Shown here: positions 46,912-59,037 of the stretch, piece by piece | How the letters are laid out: every line of letters begins with the position of its first letter | Position numbering within the stretch: position 1 is the stretch's first letter | Position numbers and translations under genes: made by a program | Assembly: GCF_026151205.1 (NCBI RefSeq) | Contig: NC_087074.1 | Location: forward strand, 18,863,240-18,923,239 | Direction of reading: 5' to 3' | DNA length: 60,000 nt | From: Bolinopsis microptera | Lineage: Eukaryota > Ctenophora > Tentaculata > Lobata > Bolinopsidae | The notes under the pieces: generated by a model | What the model was told of the DNA's origin: nothing | The model's input: the letters and a program-made list of their open reading frames with translations, nothing else | Database searches by the model: none

Positions 46912-48999
46912 CTATCTTGTGTCCCTTCCACTATTACTGAAAGTTTTGCCACCGCTAACTAAAAAAGCAGCCTCTCTCTTCAGATCAATAGCATACTGAA
47001 TGTCCTGACTGATCTTGAGGCTAGTTTTCTGAGAGTTACAGTTGAGTTTGGGACACGAGTCAGGAGCCATGTTAAAAACACCTGGTGGAGGCAGAGTATC
47101 GTAGATCTGTATAGCTAGGTTATGTTCTGTAGTTCCACCGTTATTCCGGGGAGCATACACGCACTGTCCTATCGAGTCTAACATGATCTCCTTTACAACC
47201 TTGTTACCAGATTCTCTCTCGATAAGTCTGACCCGCTCACTGGACACCAGGATCTTGAGGCGGGTGTTCACCACACACCAGGAAATGAACTGTTCCTCAC
47301 GTGACTTGCGGTTCAGTTTCCACAGAGTAGCCATGCCTTGTGCAGTGTCTGTGGAGAAGATTGCCAGGATCTCTCCACTGCAACATCGAGGCAGCCGTAT
47401 TCTTTTTATCTCTCCTGAGAAGAAGAAGAATATCGTTATGTTTCTTCCTGTTTATTGTAATTGTAAAACAAAACGTGTTAACACCAAATTATGGTTATAC
47501 TGTTTGGTTGCTGAGTAGAAATTAACTTACCGATACTGTGACTAGATCGAGTACTCTGCGTTATGGCCAGTGTAGTCCCTGAGGCAAAGTCGAGTAAACC
47601 AGCAGCTGGTTTAGCAACAGTTCCAATGAGACCTTTAGCTAGTCCGGTCACTGCCCCCGTCACTCCGTCTTGGTTAATCCCTCTCACTATAGAACTGGGA
47701 ATGCTGGTAAGCCCTCCGATAAGTCCACTTCTTAACCCCTGCCATCCTGCTCTCAGACTTACACTTGAACCATCCAAAACCCTCAGAGCTCGCTCCACTT
47801 CAACTGTGAAGTCTATGTGTCCGGGGGTGTCTATCAGGTTCAACTGGTTACCTGTGAAAAAAATGGAATTTCACAATTTATTCATACTCTTGATTTATTT
47901 CAAAATTTAAAAAGAGGAAAAATGTATTTAACAAGTTGGATACTACAGAGCATCCCAGTTAATCAGAACTTAACTCGTTTCACCACCAACCTTTCCACAG
48001 CAGAGATGTAGCAGCAGATTTAATGGTGATTCCTCGCTGCTTCTCCAGTTCCATACTGTCCATCTTAGCTCCTACACCGTCCTTACCTGATACAAACATT
48101 TCTTAAACCTAACCGACTCTGTAAATTGGGAAAATTTTGACGGTAGTTATTGTTAGTAAGAATATATACGACGGTCATTAATTGACCTAATAAATAGCAA
48201 ATGATCGTGAACCAGAACAACAAGTTACCACAAACCTTTGACATCGTGAATAGCGTCTATTCTCCCGCCGTAGAAGGTAATTCGTTCTGACACCGTGGTC
48301 TTGCCGGAGTCAATATGTGCTGACATTCCTGACAGATAGTTTAGTTAATAAGGTAATCTAGTGACAAAAACAGTCATACTTTAAACAGATTTACCCGGAT
48401 TTTATTAATTCATTTGGTTTCAAAATAGATGGCTTAGAGCTGTGAGCTAAGCTTTTGAACTCCGGCGAAATCTCGGCCAACTCAATCATCTTTATATCGA
48501 ATTTGAATAAAATGTTTCAAAAATCCAACAAACCAATATTCCTGATGTTTTCTACTTTAGTATCGTCAGGGTTGAAGACTTGATTCTGAAGACGGCGGAT
48601 GTGGTGAGCGTCTGGTATAGTTTCATCTAGTACCTCGAAAACACTAAATTTTGAAAATTAGAAATTTTCAGAAAATGTGTTATTGGACTGGTTTGGGGAG
48701 CGGCCTAGGGCGCTTTAATAATTCTTGCCCATCATCAGCCGCTGCCCCGGTCCCCGAGACTTCATCTTTACTTTCGTCTGGTTTTCCACTCTCTGTTCAA
48801 TCATCAAGTTACTAGCTAGGTAACATGATAATCGAGCTGAGCTACAGTTTTCAACGTAACAACGATTTCGAGGATGGTTCAGACAAACCCACGCTCTAAC
48901 CATTTGAACAACAAACCAGTGCACTGCCAACTGTACACGGTCCTCACACACTTTCATTAAACCAAAGTTACTTTTATACCCACATAGTTGACGGAACAT
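46912..48999 (-). CDS. Chimeric GFM1 (EF-G) N-terminus / VPS13 C-terminus, copy 1
   Basis: Exons 5' to 3': candidate first exon 48980-48999 (MFRQLCG, low certainty), 48534-48643, 48236-48328, 47991-48086, 47531-47851 and 46912-47414. All have GT/AG borders and agreeing phases, giving 381 codons. The EF-G part carries [15 protein letters not shown] (P-loop), [11 protein letters not shown] (switch I) and [20 protein letters not shown] (G3). At VLDGSS (about 47768) the same exon turns into [20 protein letters not shown] and [20 protein letters not shown], the conserved C-terminal region of VPS13/ATG2-type lipid-transfer proteins; the last exon gives the PH-like end ([14 protein letters not shown]). 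G4 (NKxD) and G5 of the GTPase are absent, as is nearly all of VPS13. Introns are retained, so the fusion arose at DNA level. Expression and location are unknown. Confidence 0.82.
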
Positions 49000-49330
49000 T
49001 TACTTGTGCGTACGGCTGCCCTGCAAGCGATAAACTGATGACCTAGCTCCTCCCATATAAGGCGTGTAATTAGGTGTGCAAATATCACGTGCTAGATGCA
49101 GCAAGCAAGAGATACCCTGCAAGTGATACACCGAGAGCTAGCTCAACAGTCCCCCTGTTAATTATGACTTATATGGCCCGCGTAATTACCTGTGCAAATA
49201 TCACGTGCTATATGCCGCCACTAAGCGCGCTCAATCGCTATCTCGTGACTCTCACGTGACAGCTATCAAAGGAAATTCCCTATATGGCGCCTCCGGTGTA
49301 AACTAGGAAAGAGCTAGTTTGAGCATTAAC
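49000..49330 (-). promoter_or_regulatory. Candidate promoter of the chimeric gene, with CACGTG boxes
   Basis: Upstream of the proposed ATG at 48999 are several CACGTG E-box palindromes (near 49086, 49203 and 49254) and two copies of TGTGCAAATATCACGTGCTA (49075 and 49191). The same region recurs at about 53065-53395 and, shortened by 116 bp, at 57153-57367. No transcription start can be fixed. Confidence 0.4.
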
Positions 49331-49393
49331 TAGGCAGGACAATTCTCAATCTGTAGTTTAATCTGATTACGTTAACGACTCAAACAGTCGACG

Positions 49394-49730
49394 ATGGAAC
49401 AGATAAATTTGCGAGCATTTTCTCCTACGAGAATAGCACGCTTCACATATTCTGGCGAACCTTCCTTTAAAGGAGGACTCCAATGAAAGTTACATCAGGA
49501 ATTATAGTATGGGATTAAGTTACAATAAAGTAAAATTTATGAATCTGACAAAGCCTTGCGGCCAATCACTCAATGTGAGACTCATATTTCAAATTGTCCA
49601 GGATTCATATGTCAATAGAAGAAGGAACCATTTGTTAATGAAACCCATAGTGTCAACATTTAGAACCATTCCAATTTCCGTGTTCTCATTCAACTCAAGA
49701 AATAAGTTAATTAATCGCCATTGGTGCTAG
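49394..49730 (+). other. Short plus-strand frames conserved by duplication
   Basis: Two small open frames (49394-49486, MEQINLRAFSPTRIARFTYS; 49509-49730, 73 codons) recur unchanged in units 1-3. Identity follows from recent duplication and is not evidence of selection. No family recognised. Confidence 0.2.
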
Positions 49731-51009
49731 AGCCTATCCTGTAGACTGTTGTAAAGATGGCAGATCGTGAATGGCAGCTATCTTACTTATAGGCCATTGT
49801 ATGATATCATGTTATTCATGCTCGCAATAAACTTATAAGCATTGCCCAACATACCTAAGAATCTAAGATAAAGAGCTCTGGAGTTATTTCTTACGATGAG
49901 ACGAAAAGTTTGGTTTGATTATTACTGATTAAGAAACAATGAAAACTAACTCGTTACTTTATATTTGTGTCCAAAAAAGGTTTATTGACACTCCATAAAG
50001 ATATAAATAAACGGTAACAACTCATATTTATTATCTATCTGTAGAAAACAACATAAAAACCGTTCTTTACAATAATAGACCGTGATCTAATTTAAACTAC
50101 AGTTACAGCTCTATCGTAGTATTGTAAAACTTCTATTTTAATTTGGTTCTTTTGGAAAAAATTTGTTTAGTTTTACAACTTACGAATATAATAGACTATA
50201 GAAATCTTATCGGTATCAAATAAATAATTAGACAGACTCAATTAATACATTTCCAGAATGAGGGGAAAATTGAACCGATTTTTAGATCAATAACAACACG
50301 ATTACCAATTAATTACAAAACTACAAATCTGTTACATTTATTGAGTATTATCAATTATGTAATGGGATGGAAACTTTTTAACCAGGTGTAGCTAGTCCAC
50401 AGCCCTAGCCCTATAATACGAAGAAATTGTTTCAATTCTAGCTGAAAAGCTCTAATATAATAAATCACAATCTATTATAGAAATTAGGAATTCACCGACA
50501 TGATGAAGAACCAAGTCTGATGTAGCCCATATCAGATGCCACCACAGGATCGGTTACTATATAAGACTCCAGACAATGTCAAAGCAAATCGGTATCACGG
50601 GGTGAGGTGTTGTTTTCACTAATAACAGTTTTCACTCAGTATCATATCAATATTGTCAAAATTCAACTTATTATAGATTTAATCAAAATTTTATACAAAA
50701 TGCTGGTCTTAGCGCATGCAATGTTAGACAGTTACTTGATTTAACTTATTTACAGCATAGTCGGCAAATAATTTACCCTTCTGTAAGCAAACCAGAAAGC
50801 AGATAGATCTTCTAAATTTAATTTATACTGTTCTAATGGATTTCACAACTTTTAATTCTTTAGAAGAAAATTGACATAACCGTGTATTGCGCTGGCAATA
50901 CCAATTAATTACAAGAACATGTTTTTAAGATTGCATGTAACAAACTAATAAAGTTAAACCATAGAATTTTAACCATTTAATTTATCAATTAAACGACTAC
51001 AAAACTGTG

Positions 51010-53064
51010 CTATCTTGTGTCCCTTCCACTATTACTGAAAGTTTTGCCACCGCTAACTAAAAAAGCAGCCTCTCTCTTCAGATCAATAGCATACTGAATG
51101 TCCTGACTGATCTTGAGGCTAGTTTTCTGAGAGTTACAGTTGAGTTTGGGACACGAGTCAGGAGCCATGTTAAAAACACCTGGTGGAGGCAGAGTATCGT
51201 AGATCTGTATAGCTAGGTTATGTTCTGTAGTTCCACCGTTATTCCGGGGAGCATACACACACTGTCCTATCGAGTCTAACATGATCTCCTTTACAACCTT
51301 GTTACCAGATTCTCTCTCGATAAGTCTGACCCGCTCACTGGACACCAGGATCTTGAGGCGGGTGTTCACCACACACCAGGAAATGAACTGTTCCTCACGT
51401 GACTTGCGGTTGAGTTTCCACAGAGTAGCCATGCCTTGTGCAGTGTCTGTGGAGAAGATTGCCAGGATCTCTCCACTGCAACATCGAGGCAGCCGTATTC
51501 TTTTTATCTCTCCTGAGAAGAAGAAGAATATCGTTATGTTTCTTCCTGTTTATTGTAATTGTAAAACAAAACGTGTTAACACCAAATTATGGTTATACTG
51601 TTTGGTTGCTGAGTAGAAATTAACTTACCGATACTGTGACTAGATCGAGTACTCTGCGTTATGGCCAGTGTAGTCCCTGAGGCAAAGTCGAGTAAACCAG
51701 CAGCTGGTTTAGCAACAGTTCCAATGAGACCTTTAGCTAGTCCGGTCACTGCCCCCGTCACTCCGTCTTGGTTAATCCCTCTCACTATAGAACTGGGAAT
51801 GCTGGTAAGCCCTCCGATAAGTCCACTTCTTAACCCCTGCCATCCTGCTCTCAGACTTACACTTGAACCATCCAAAACCCTCAGAGCTCGCTCCACTTCA
51901 ACTGTGAAGTCTATGTGTCCGGGGGTGTCTATCAGGTTCAATTTATTCATACTCTTGATTTATTTCAAAATTTAAAAAGAGGAAAAATGTATTTAACAAG
52001 TTGGATACTACAGAGCATCCCAGTTAATCAGAACTTAACTCGTTTCACCACCAACCTTTCCACAGCAGAGATGTAGCAGCAGATTTAATGGTGATTCCTC
52101 GCTGCTTCTCCAGTTCCATACTGTCCATCTTAGCTCCTACACCGTCCTTACCTGATACAAACATTTCTTAAACCTAACCGACTCTGTAAATTGGGAAAAT
52201 TTTGACGGTAGTTATTGTTAGTAAGAATATATACGACGGTCATTAATTGACCTAATAAATAGCAAATGATCGTGAACCAGAACAACAAGTTACCACAAAC
52301 CTTTGACATCGTGAATAGCGTCTATTCTCCCGCCGTAGAAGGTAATTCGTTCTGACACCGTGGTCTTGCCGGAGTCAATATGTGCTGACATTCCTGACAG
52401 ATAGTTTAGTTAATAAGGTAATCTAGTGACAAAAACAGTCATACTTTAAACAGATTTACCCGGATTTTATTAATTCATTTGGTTTCAAAATAGATGGCTT
52501 AGAGCTGTGAGCTAAGCTTTTGAACTCCGGCGAAATCTCGGCCAACTCAATCATCTTTATATCGAATTTGAATAAAATGTTTCAAAAATCCAACAAACCA
52601 ATATTCCTGATGTTTTCTACTTTAGTATCGTCAGGGTTGAAGACTTGATTCTGAAGACGGCGGATGTGGTGAGCGTCTGGTATAGTTTCATCTAGTACCT
52701 CGAAAACACTAAATTTTGAAAATTAGAAATTTTCAGAAAATGTGTTATTGGACTGGTTTGGGGAGCGGCCTAGGGCGCTTTAATAATTCTTGCCCATCAT
52801 CAGCCGCTGCCCCGGTCCCCGAGACTTCATCTTTACTTTCGTCTGGTTTTCCACTCTCTGTTCAATCATCAAGTTACTAGCTAGGTAACATGATAATCGA
52901 GCTGAGCTACAGTTTTCAACGTAACAACGATTTCGAGGATGGTTCAGACAAACCCACGCTCTAACCATTTGAACAACAAACCAGTGCACTGCCAACTGTA
53001 CACGGTCCTCACACACTTTCATTAAACCAAAGTTACTTTTATACCCACATAGTTGACGGAACAT
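51010..53064 (-). pseudogene. Chimeric GFM1/VPS13 gene, copy 2, acceptor of fusion exon deleted
   Basis: Exons correspond to copy 1: 52599-52708, 52301-52393, 52056-52151, fusion exon 51629 to about 51940, and last exon 51010-51512. A 33-bp deletion near 51940 removes the polypyrimidine tract, the CACAG acceptor and the first codons of the fusion exon; the intron now runs directly into TTGAACCTGATAGAC. The coding frames are otherwise the same as copy 1. Because the fusion exon is phase 1 at both ends, splicing 52056-52151 straight to 51010-51512 would keep the frame but lose the G3 box and the fusion joint. It may be a pseudogene or a shorter isoform. Confidence 0.75.
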
Positions 53065-55065
53065 TTACTTGTGCGTACGGCTGCCCTGCAAGCGATAAAC
53101 TGATGACCTAGCTCCTCCCATATAAGGCGTGTAATTAGGTGTGCAAATATCACGTGCTAGATGCAGCAAGCAAGAGATACCCTGCAAGTGATACACCGAG
53201 AGCTAGCTCAACAGTCCCCCTGTTAATTATGACTTATATGGCCCGCGTAATTACCTGTGCAAATATCACGTGCTATATGCCGCCACTAAGCGCGCTCAAT
53301 CGCTATCTCGTGACTCTCACGTGACAGCTATCAAAGGAAATTCCCTATATGGCGCCTCCGGTGTAAACTAGGAAAGAGCTAGTTTGAGCATTAACTAGGC
53401 AGGACAATTCTCAATCTGTAGTTTAATCTGATTACGTTAACGACTCAAACAGTCGACGATGGAACAGATAAATTTGCGAGCATTTTCTCCTACGAGAATA
53501 GCACGCTTCACATATTCTGGCGAACCTTCCTTTAAAGGAGGACTCCAATGAAAGTTACATCAGGAATTATAGTATGGGATTAAGTTACAATAAAGTAAAA
53601 TTTATGAATCTGACAAAGCCTTGCGGCCAATCACTCAATGTGAGACTCATATTTCAAATTGTCCAGGATTCATATGTCAATAGAAGAAGGAACCATTTGT
53701 TAATGAAACCCATAGTGTCAACATTTAGAACCATTCCAATTTCCGTGTTCTCATTCAACTCAAGAAATAAGTTAATTAATCGCCATTGGTGCTAGAGCCT
53801 ATCCTGTAGACTGTTGTAAAGATGGCAGATCGTGAATGGCAGCTATCTTACTTATAGGCCATTGTATGATATCATGTTATTCATGCTCGCAATAAACTTA
53901 TAAGCATTGCCCAACATACCTAAGAATCTAAGATAAAGAGCTCTGGAGTTATTTCTTACGATGAGACGAAAAGTTTGGTTTGATTATTACTGATTAAGAA
54001 ACAATGAAAACTAACTCGTTACTTTATATTTGTGTCCAAAAAAGGTTTATTGACACTCCATAAAGATATAAATAAACGGTAACAACTCATATTTATTATC
54101 TATCTGTAGAAAACAACATAAAAACCGTTCTTTACAATAATAGACCGTGATCTAATTTAAACTACAGTTACAGCTCTATCGTAGTATTGTAAAACTTCTA
54201 TTTTAATTTGGTTCTTTTGGAAAAAATTTGTTTAGTTTTACAACTTACGAATATAATAGACTATAGAAATCTTATCGGTATCAAATAAATAATTAGACAG
54301 ACTCAATTAATACATTTCCAGAATGAGGGGAAAATTGAACCGATTTTTAGATCAATAACAACACGATTACCAATTAATTACAAAACTACAAATCTGTTAC
54401 ATTTATTGAGTATTATCAATTATGTAATGGGATGGAAACTTTTTAACCAGGTGTAGCTAGTCCACAGCCCTAGCCCTATAATACGAAGAAATTGTTTCAA
54501 TTCTAGCTGAAAAGCTCTAATATAATAAATCACAATCTATTATAGAAATTGGGGATTCACCGACATGATGAAGAACCAAGTCTGATGTAGCCCATATCAG
54601 ATGCCACCACAGGATCGGTTACTATAGAAGACTCCAGACAATGTCAAAGCAAATCGGTATCACGGGGTGAGGTGTTGTTTTCACTAATAACAGTTTTCAC
54701 TCAGTATCATATCAATATTGTCAAAATTTAACTTATTATAGATTTAATTTTAATTTTATACAAAAAGCTGGTCATAGCGCATGCAATGTTAGACAGTTAC
54801 TTGATTTAACTTATTTACAGGATAGTCGGCAAATAATTTACCCTTCTGTAAGCAAACCAGAAAGCAGATAGATCTTCTAAATTTAATTTATACTGTTCTA
54901 ATGAATTTTAGAACTTTTAGTTCTTTGCTTTAGAAGAAAATTGACATAACCGTGTATTGCGCTGGCAATACCAATTAATTACAAGAACACGTTTTTAAGA
55001 TTGATGAAGTTAAACCATAGAATTTTAACCATTTAATTTATCAATTAAACGACTACAAAACTGTG

Positions 55066-57152
55066 CTATCTTGTGTCCCTTCCACTATTACTAAAAGTTT
55101 TGCCACCGCTAACTAAAAAAGCAGCCTCTCTCTTCAGATCAATAGCATACTGAATGTCCTGGCTGATCTTGAGGCTGGTTTTCTGAGAGTTACAGTTGAG
55201 TTTGGGACAAGAGTCAGGAGCCATATTAAAAACACCTGGCGGAGGCAGAGTATCGTAGATCTGTATAGCTAGGTTATGTTCTGTAGTTCCACCGTTATTC
55301 CGGGGAGCATACACACACTGTCCTATCGAGTCTAATATGATCTCCTTCACAACCTTGTTACCAGATTCTCTCTCGATAAGTCTGACCCGCTCACTGGACA
55401 CCAGGATCTTGAGGCGGGTGTTCACCACACACCAGGAAATGAACTGTTCCTCACGTGACTTGCGGTTCAGTTTCCACAGAGTAGCCATGCCTTGTGCTGT
55501 GTCTATGGAGAAGATTGCCAGGATCTCTCCACTGCAACATCGAGGCAGCCGTATTCTTTTTATCTCTCCTGAGAAGAAGAAGAATATCGTTATGTTTCTT
55601 CTTGTTTATTGTAATTGTAAAACAAAACGTGTTAACACCAAATTATGGTTATACTGTTTGGTTGCTGAGTAGAAATACACTTATCGATACTGTGACTAGA
55701 TCGAGTACTCTGCGTAATGGCCAGTGTAGTCCCTGAGGCAAAGTCGAGTAAACCAGCAGCTGGTTTAGCAACAGTTCCAATGAGACCTTTAGCTAGTCCG
55801 GTCACTGCCCCCGTCACTCCGTCTTGGTTAATCCCTCTCACTATAGAACTGGGAATGCTGGTAAGCCCTCCGATAAGTCCACTTCTTAACCCCTGCCATC
55901 CTGCTCTCAGACTTGCACTTGAACCATCCAAAACCCTCAGAGCTCGCTCCACTTCAACTGTGAAGTCTATGTGTCCGGGGGTGTCTATCAGGTTCAACTG
56001 GTTACCTGTGAAAAAAATGGAATTTCACAATTTATTCATACTCTTGATTTATTTCAAAATTTAAAAAGAGGAAAAATGTATTTAACAAGTTGGATACTAC
56101 AGAGCATCCCAGTTAATCAGAACTTAACTCGTTTCACCACCAACCTTTCCACAGCAGAGATGTAGCAGCAGATTTAATGGTGATTCCTCGCTGCTTCTCC
56201 AGTTCCATACTGTCCATCTTAGCTCCTACACCGTCCTTACCTGATACAAACATTTCTTAAACCTAACCGACTCTGTAAATTGGGAAAATTTTGACGGTAG
56301 TTATTGTTAGTAAGAATATATACGACGGTCATTAATTGACCTAATAATAGCAAATGATCGTGAACCAGAACAACAAGTTACCACAAACCTTTGACATCGT
56401 GAATAGCGTCTATTCTCCCGCCGTAGAAGAGAATTCGTTCTGACACCGTGGTCTTGCCGGAGTCAATATGTGCTGACATTCCTGACAGATAGTTTAGTTA
56501 ATAAGGTAATCTAGTGACAAAAACAGTCATACTTTAAACAGATTTACCCGGATTTTATTAATTCATTTGGTTTCAAAATAGATGGCTTAGAGCTGTGAGC
56601 TAAGCTTTTGAACTCCGGCGAAATCTCGGCCAACTCAATCATCTTTATATCGAATTTGAATAAAATGTTTCAAAAATCCAACAAACCAATATTCCTGATG
56701 TTTTCTACTTTAGTATCGTCAGGGTTGAAGACTTGATTCTGAAGACGGCGGATGTGGTGAGCGTCTGGTATAGTTTCATCTAGTACCTCGAAAACACTAA
56801 ATTTTGAAAATTAGAAATTTTCAGAAAATGTGTTATTGGACTGGTTTGGGGAGCGGCCTAGGGCGCTTTAATAATTCTTGCCCATCATCAGCCGCTGCCC
56901 CGGTCCCCGAGACTTCATCTTTACTTTCGTCTGGTTTTCCACTCTCTGTTCAATCATCAAGTTACTAGCTAGGTAACATGATAATCGAGCTGAGCTACAG
57001 TTTTCAACGTAACAACGATTTCGAGGATGGTTCAGACAAACCCACGCTCTAACCATTTGAACAACAAACCAGTGCACTGCCAACTGTACACGGTCCTCAC
57101 ACACTTTCATTAAACCAAAGTTACTTTTATACCCACATAGTTGACGGAACAT
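55066..57152 (-). pseudogene. Chimeric GFM1/VPS13 gene, copy 3, donor of fusion exon mutated
   Basis: Exons 56687-56796, 56389-56481, 56145-56240, 55685-56005 and 55066-55568. The fusion exon's donor is ATCG/ATAAGTG (55684) where copies 1 and 4 have ATCG/GTAAGT, a GT to AT change. The acceptor is intact. Coding differences from copy 1 include Thr to Leu after SERI in the P-loop exon, Val to Ala after VLDGSS, and KEIML to KEIIL in the last exon. Skipping of the symmetric fusion exon would again keep the frame. Confidence 0.75.
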
Positions 57153-59037
57153 TTACTTGTGCGTACGGCTGCCCTGCAAGCGATAAACTGATGACCTAGC
57201 TCCTCCCATATAAGGCGTGTAATTAGGTGTGCAAATATCACGTGCTATATGCCGCCACTAAGCGCGCTCAATCGCTATCTCGTGACTCTCACGTGACAGC
57301 TATCAAAGGAAATTCCCTATATGGCGCCTCCGGTGTAAACTAGGAAAGAGCTAGTTTGAGCATTAAGTAGGCAGGACAATTCTCAATCTGTAGTTTAATC
57401 TGATTACGTTAACGACTCAAACAGTCGACGATGGAACAGATAAATTTGCGAGCATTTTCTCCTACGAGAATAGCACGCTTCAAATATTCTGGCGAACCTT
57501 CCTTTAAAGGAGGACTCCAATGAAAGTTACATCAGGAATTATAGTATGGGATTAAGTTACAATAAAGTAAAATTTATGAATCTGACAAAGCCTTGCGGCC
57601 AATCACTCAATGTGAGACTCATATTTCAAATTGTCCAGGATTCATATGTCAATAGAAGAAGGAACCATTTGTTAATGAAACCCATAGTGTCAACATTTAG
57701 AACCATTCCAATTTCCGTGTTCTCATTCAACTCAAGAAATAAGTTAATTAATCGCCATTGGTGCTAGAGCCTATCCTGTAGACTGTTGTAAAGATGGCAG
57801 ATCGTGAATGGCAGCTATCTTACTTACAGGCCATTGTATGATATTATGTTATTCATGCTCGCAATAAACTTATAAGCATTGCCCAACATACCTAAGAATC
57901 TAAAATAAAGAGCTCTGGAGTTATTTCTTACGATGAGACGAAAAGTTTGGTTTGATTATTACTAATTAAGAAACAATGAAAACTAACTCGTTACTTTATA
58001 TTTGTGTCCAAAAAAGGTTTATTGACACTCCATAAAGATATAAATAAACGGTAACAACTCATATTTATTATCTATCTGTAGAAAACAACATAAAAACCGT
58101 TCTTTACAATAATAGACCGTGATCTAATTTAAACTACAGTTACAGCTCTATCGTAGTATTGTAAAACTTTTATTTTAATTTGGTTCTTTTGGAAAAAATG
58201 TGTTTAGTTTTACAACTTACGAATATAATAGACTATAGAAATCTTATCGGTATCAAATAAATAATTAGACAGACTCAATTAATACATTTCCAGAATGAGG
58301 GGAAAATTGAACCGATTTTTAGATCAATAACAACACGATTACCAATTAATTACAAAACTACAAATCTATTACATTTATTGAGTATTATCAATTATGTAAT
58401 GGGATGGAAACTTTTTAACCAGGTGTAGCTAGTCCACAGCCCTAGCCCTATAATACGAAGAAATTGTTTCAATTCTAGCTGAAAAGCTCTAATATAATAA
58501 ATCACAATCTATTATAGAAATTAGGGATTCACCGACATGATGAAGAACCAAGTCTGATGTAGCCCATATCAGATGCCACCACAGGATCGGTTACTATAGA
58601 AGACTCCAGACAATGTCAAAGCAAATCGGTATCACGGGGTGAGGTGTTGTTTTCACTAATAACAGTTTTCACTCAGTATCATATCAATATTGTCAAAATT
58701 TAACTTATTATAGATTTAATTTTAATTTTATACAAAAAGCTGGTCATAGCGCATGCAATGTTAGACAGTTACTTGATTTAACTTATTTACAGGATAGTCG
58801 GCAAATAATTTACCCTTCTGTAAGCAAACCAGAAAGCAGATAGATCTTCTAAATTTAATTTATACTGTTCTAATGAATTTTAGAACTTTTAGTTCTTTGC
58901 TTTAGAAGAAAATTGACATAACCGTGTATTGCGCTGGCAATACCAATTAATTACAAGAACACGTTTTTAAGATTGATGAAGTTAAACCATAGAATTTTAA
59001 CCATTTAATTTATCAATTAAACGACTACAAAACTGTG

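Noticed and set aside
46912-47334. Stand-alone 140-aa gene starting [10 protein letters not shown]
   Set aside because: The frame extends upstream to a good acceptor at 47414 and joins in phase to the fusion exon; the Met is internal.
47183-47525. Plus-strand frames of 111 and 61 codons repeated in every tandem unit
   Set aside because: They lie antisense to the VPS13-like last exon and recur only because the unit is duplicated.
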